A stretch of 64,000 nucleotides of DNA from Pannonibacter phragmitetus DSM 14782 (lineage in GTDB: Bacteria > Pseudomonadota > Alphaproteobacteria > Rhizobiales > Stappiaceae), in the NCBI RefSeq assembly GCF_000382365.1, contig NZ_KB908232.1:1-64000 (forward strand). Direction: 5' to 3'. How positions within the stretch are numbered: position 1 is the first letter of the stretch; each line of letters opens with the position of its first letter. The translations under genes were made by a program, and so were the position numbers. Below, piece after piece: positions 62,356-64,000 of this stretch. The notes under the pieces were generated by a model that did no database searches, was not told the origin of the DNA, and was given only the letters and a program-made list of their open reading frames with translations.

Positions 62356-62628
62356 ATGAAGCAGGAAGCCATTCTCGACAGCAAGCTCTCCCTCGGCGCG
62401 CTCATCGGCAAGACCGTGAATGATGCGGCCACTGCCAGCGAAGCTGCAACCGCTGCTGCCAAGCATCTTTCCGGCGTTACCATCCATGCGGACAGTGCCG
62501 ACACCGTGCATCTGGTCATTCCTTCGGTCATCGACACCGCACGCCTTGCGGCCGCCGACGAAACCTATTTCGAGGAACTCGGCCGGAAGGCCCTGGGCGC
62601 CTGCTACTACGACATCCTGCCGGAGTAA
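62356..62628 (+). CDS. NHLP-like small peptide A (possible RiPP precursor)
   Basis: 90 residues. The middle and end (GVTIHADSADTVHLVIPS, then LAAADETYFEELG) follow the pattern of nitrile-hydratase-leader peptides, whose leaders end in a beta segment with a VHLVLP-type motif and a Gly-rich cleavage zone. The tail after Gly81 is ACYYDILPE, the only part with Cys, Tyr-Tyr and Pro. It is a candidate core. GAGG seven bases before ATG 62356 sets the start; ATG 62341 is in frame. Divergent from the YcaO gene. Confidence 0.65.
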   Translation: MKQEAILDSKLSLGALIGKTVNDAATASEAATAAAKHLSGVTIHADSADTVHLVIPSVIDTARLAAADETYFEELGRKALGACYYDILPE

Positions 62629-62636
62629 GCCCGGAA

Positions 62637-62673
62637 TACAGGTCAGCCCGCAGATGTGGCGGGCTGACCTGTA
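62637..62673 (+). promoter_or_regulatory. Perfect 15-bp hairpin between the two peptide genes
   Basis: TACAGGTCAGCCCGC (62637-62651) and GCGGGCTGACCTGTA (62659-62673) form an uninterrupted stem with a 7-base loop, 9 bp after the peptide A stop and 37 bp before peptide B. No T run follows, so it is not a standard terminator. It could protect the upstream message and set different levels of the two peptides. Confidence 0.7.
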
Positions 62674-62710
62674 CAACCAATGCTCTGAAGATCTTTCAAG
62701 GAAAAGTGCC

Positions 62711-63016
62711 ATGGCCCGCTTTCCCCTGCCCGCCTCCAAGATCCCGGCTCTTGGCCGCATTCTGGCTGAGGCAGCTGCTGATCCGGACAAGCGTGAAGCA
62801 CTCTGCCGCAATCCGGCAGCGGTTCTGGCCGCTGCAGGCCTGCCCGCAAGCCTGACTGCCCTGTTCGACTTCAGGATCATCACAGAAACGCCCGGAAGTC
62901 GTCATGTGGTGCTGCCTTTCCGCTACAATGCGGAAAAGCTGGCCCTCGCAGACGCTTCCTATCTGCAGGATATCGAGGCCAGCCTCGGTCAGGACAGACC
63001 GGCCGCGCGCCATTGA
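62711..63016 (+). CDS. NHLP-like small peptide B (possible RiPP precursor)
   Basis: 101 residues. Residues ~27-70 follow the nitrile-hydratase-alpha-like leader well: REALCRNPAAVLAAAGLPAS, then a beta segment FRIITETPGSRHVVLPF. The end, LALADASYLQDIEASLG, aligns with LAAADETYFEELGRKALG of peptide A. Only QDRPAARH follows the last glycine, so a core peptide is less obvious. AAGGAA lies upstream of ATG 62711. It may be a second precursor or a leader-only helper. Confidence 0.65.
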   Translation: MARFPLPASKIPALGRILAEAAADPDKREALCRNPAAVLAAAGLPASLTALFDFRIITETPGSRHVVLPFRYNAEKLALADASYLQDIEASLGQDRPAARH

Positions 63017-63088
63017 CAAGAGTTCCGGTCGGCGCAAGACCCTGCCCGCCACCTTCCGGCATTGCGTCAGAGGCCATAGCCGCGAGAA

Positions 63089-64000
63089 TCAAGCGCGCCG
63101 GGTGATCCCGACAGTCTCCCGCAGGCTGTTCAGGGCCATGTCGAAGGAGGCCCGGGCCTCCGGATCCTGAAAGAGGTTGGCCTCATCCAGCCATTGCCGC
63201 AGCTGTACGGAACTGTGCCAGCGCGAGGACGCTCCCAGTTGACGCTCCATACATTGCAGCAGCAGGGCACGGGCTGCTTCCGCATCCTGCATGTGTCCTG
63301 CCCTGTACAGCGCGGCGAAGCGGGTGGCCAGACCATGCAGATTGTCAAAGGGGCCGCGTCTTGCGTAGTCGGCCGACCGTTCATAGTCGCCAAGCGCAAA
63401 GAATACATTCGCCAGATATCCATAGACGATGCGCGGCGTGACAATCAGCCCGTCAAAGCCCTTCTCGGCCGTCTTGAGCGCGCTTTCCCGCTCTCCGATA
63501 TAGGCAAGCGCTTCAGCGGCAGAAATAGCATTCATCGGATCGAGCGGATTGAGCTTCAGAGCCTGTATGAAGGCACGCCGGGCATCTTCCGGGCGGCGGG
63601 AACGGATCAGCGCCCAGCCATTCACCCGGTGATTCACCACTTGCCAGGGATCCAGAGCCACGGCCTTTTCTGTCAGGGAAAGCACATGCTCGGCATCCGC
63701 AATCTGAACTTCCCCGGTCGGGTAAAACAGCGCCTGCTTCATCAGGATCGAAGCCTGACCGGCATAGGTCAGGCTGAAGGCAGGATCGCTGGTCTGCAGG
63801 TCTTTCATGATTGCCAGGGCCTTGCGGTCGGCGGCAGCGTTGAACTCCCAGATCAACGCATCGGCCTGGCACCAGCGCGCAAATGGGCTGCGGCCCGGCC
63901 GCTGGCGCAGGCGCCCGATAATATGACTGTGGATGCGGCTGACCGTGCGGTAGACGGCTTCGTGAAGCTCGTGGCTGGACCTGACCAGATCGAGATCTAT
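63089..64000 (-). CDS. TPR-containing protein (N-terminus outside window)
   Basis: The frame is open from 64000 down to the stop at 63089, 303 codons, with no start needed inside the window. Several TPR-like helical pairs are visible (for example DPWQVVNHRVNGWALIRSR and ALKLNPLDPMNAISAAEALA). The layout resembles the C-terminal half of CadC/HilA-like or cyclase-type regulators with TPR arrays, but the effector part is not visible. It is convergent with the peptide genes, leaving a 72-bp gap. Confidence 0.65.
   Translation of the reverse strand: MDLDLVRSSHELHEAVYRTVSRIHSHIIGRLRQRPGRSPFARWCQADALIWEFNAAADRKALAIMKDLQTSDPAFSLTYAGQASILMKQALFYPTGEVQIADAEHVLSLTEKAVALDPWQVVNHRVNGWALIRSRRPEDARRAFIQALKLNPLDPMNAISAAEALAYIGERESALKTAEKGFDGLIVTPRIVYGYLANVFFALGDYERSADYARRGPFDNLHGLATRFAALYRAGHMQDAEAARALLLQCMERQLGASSRWHSSVQLRQWLDEANLFQDPEARASFDMALNSLRETVGITRRA

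Noticed and set aside
1-64000. CRISPR arrays, tRNA or rRNA genes, prophage genes, replication origin
   Set aside because: No regularly spaced repeats, tRNA cloverleaf, rRNA signature, phage structural genes or DnaA-box cluster were recognised on reading either strand.

Overview
The window comes from a high-GC alphaproteobacterial chromosome. It has long co-oriented operons with ATGA overlaps, TRAP and ABC transporters, GntR/FCD regulators, a C-P lyase cluster and the alphaproteobacterial style of lipid A genes. The gene set would fit a metabolically versatile member of the Stappiaceae or Pannonibacter/Roseibium type, but I cannot prove the genus from the sequence.

Layout. 1-600: the end of an IS66-family element followed by a repeat-rich non-coding stretch. 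617-5087: guaA, a MarR regulator and a TPR protein. 5200-20840: a complete aromatic ring-degradation locus. It holds an acyl-CoA synthetase, a TRAP transporter, a ring-hydroxylating dioxygenase (alpha, beta, Rieske ferredoxin, distant reductase), a dihydrodiol-type SDR dehydrogenase, a two-subunit LigAB-type extradiol dioxygenase, a ring-fission hydrolase, and the mhpDFE lower pathway to pyruvate and acetyl-CoA. A TetR regulator lies at its end, and two matching palindromes upstream of the two transcription units suggest a shared operator. 20853-26561: a second TRAP system with two GntR/FCD regulators, one with two winged-helix domains, and a zinc dehydrogenase, probably for sugar acids. 26563-36890: racemase-like protein, amidase, GntR, dipeptide-type ABC transporter and adenine deaminase. 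37099-39427: zinc alcohol dehydrogenase and an AbrB-type membrane protein.

39581-52927: a C-P lyase locus (phnF-GHIJKLM, then phnC-D-E1-E2, a hexapeptide transferase and a PfkB kinase). Its PhnJ lacks three of the four cysteines that hold the catalytic iron-sulfur cluster and the thiyl radical in E. coli PhnJ, and has a new cysteine beside the predicted glycyl-radical glycine. Three near-identical 16-bp palindromes mark the likely PhnF regulon and bring a methyltransferase into it. Three copies of a ~100-bp hairpin repeat bracket and interrupt the transport half; a fourth decayed copy lies at 5201.

53299-60403: chemoreceptor, a four-gene lipid/lipid A modification operon (GT83, PAP2, GT2, LAB-N), a CpdA-like phosphoesterase and a CAP-domain lipoprotein. 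60424-60572: a strong candidate small RNA gene with its own promoter and terminator. 60650-63016: a small RiPP-like locus, with a YcaO protein divergent from two short paralogous peptides of nitrile-hydratase-leader (NHLP) type separated by a perfect 15-bp hairpin. The window ends inside a TPR protein.

The points most worth following are the cysteine-poor PhnJ, the YcaO/NHLP pair, the small RNA, and the repeat family that sits on stop codons in the phn locus.
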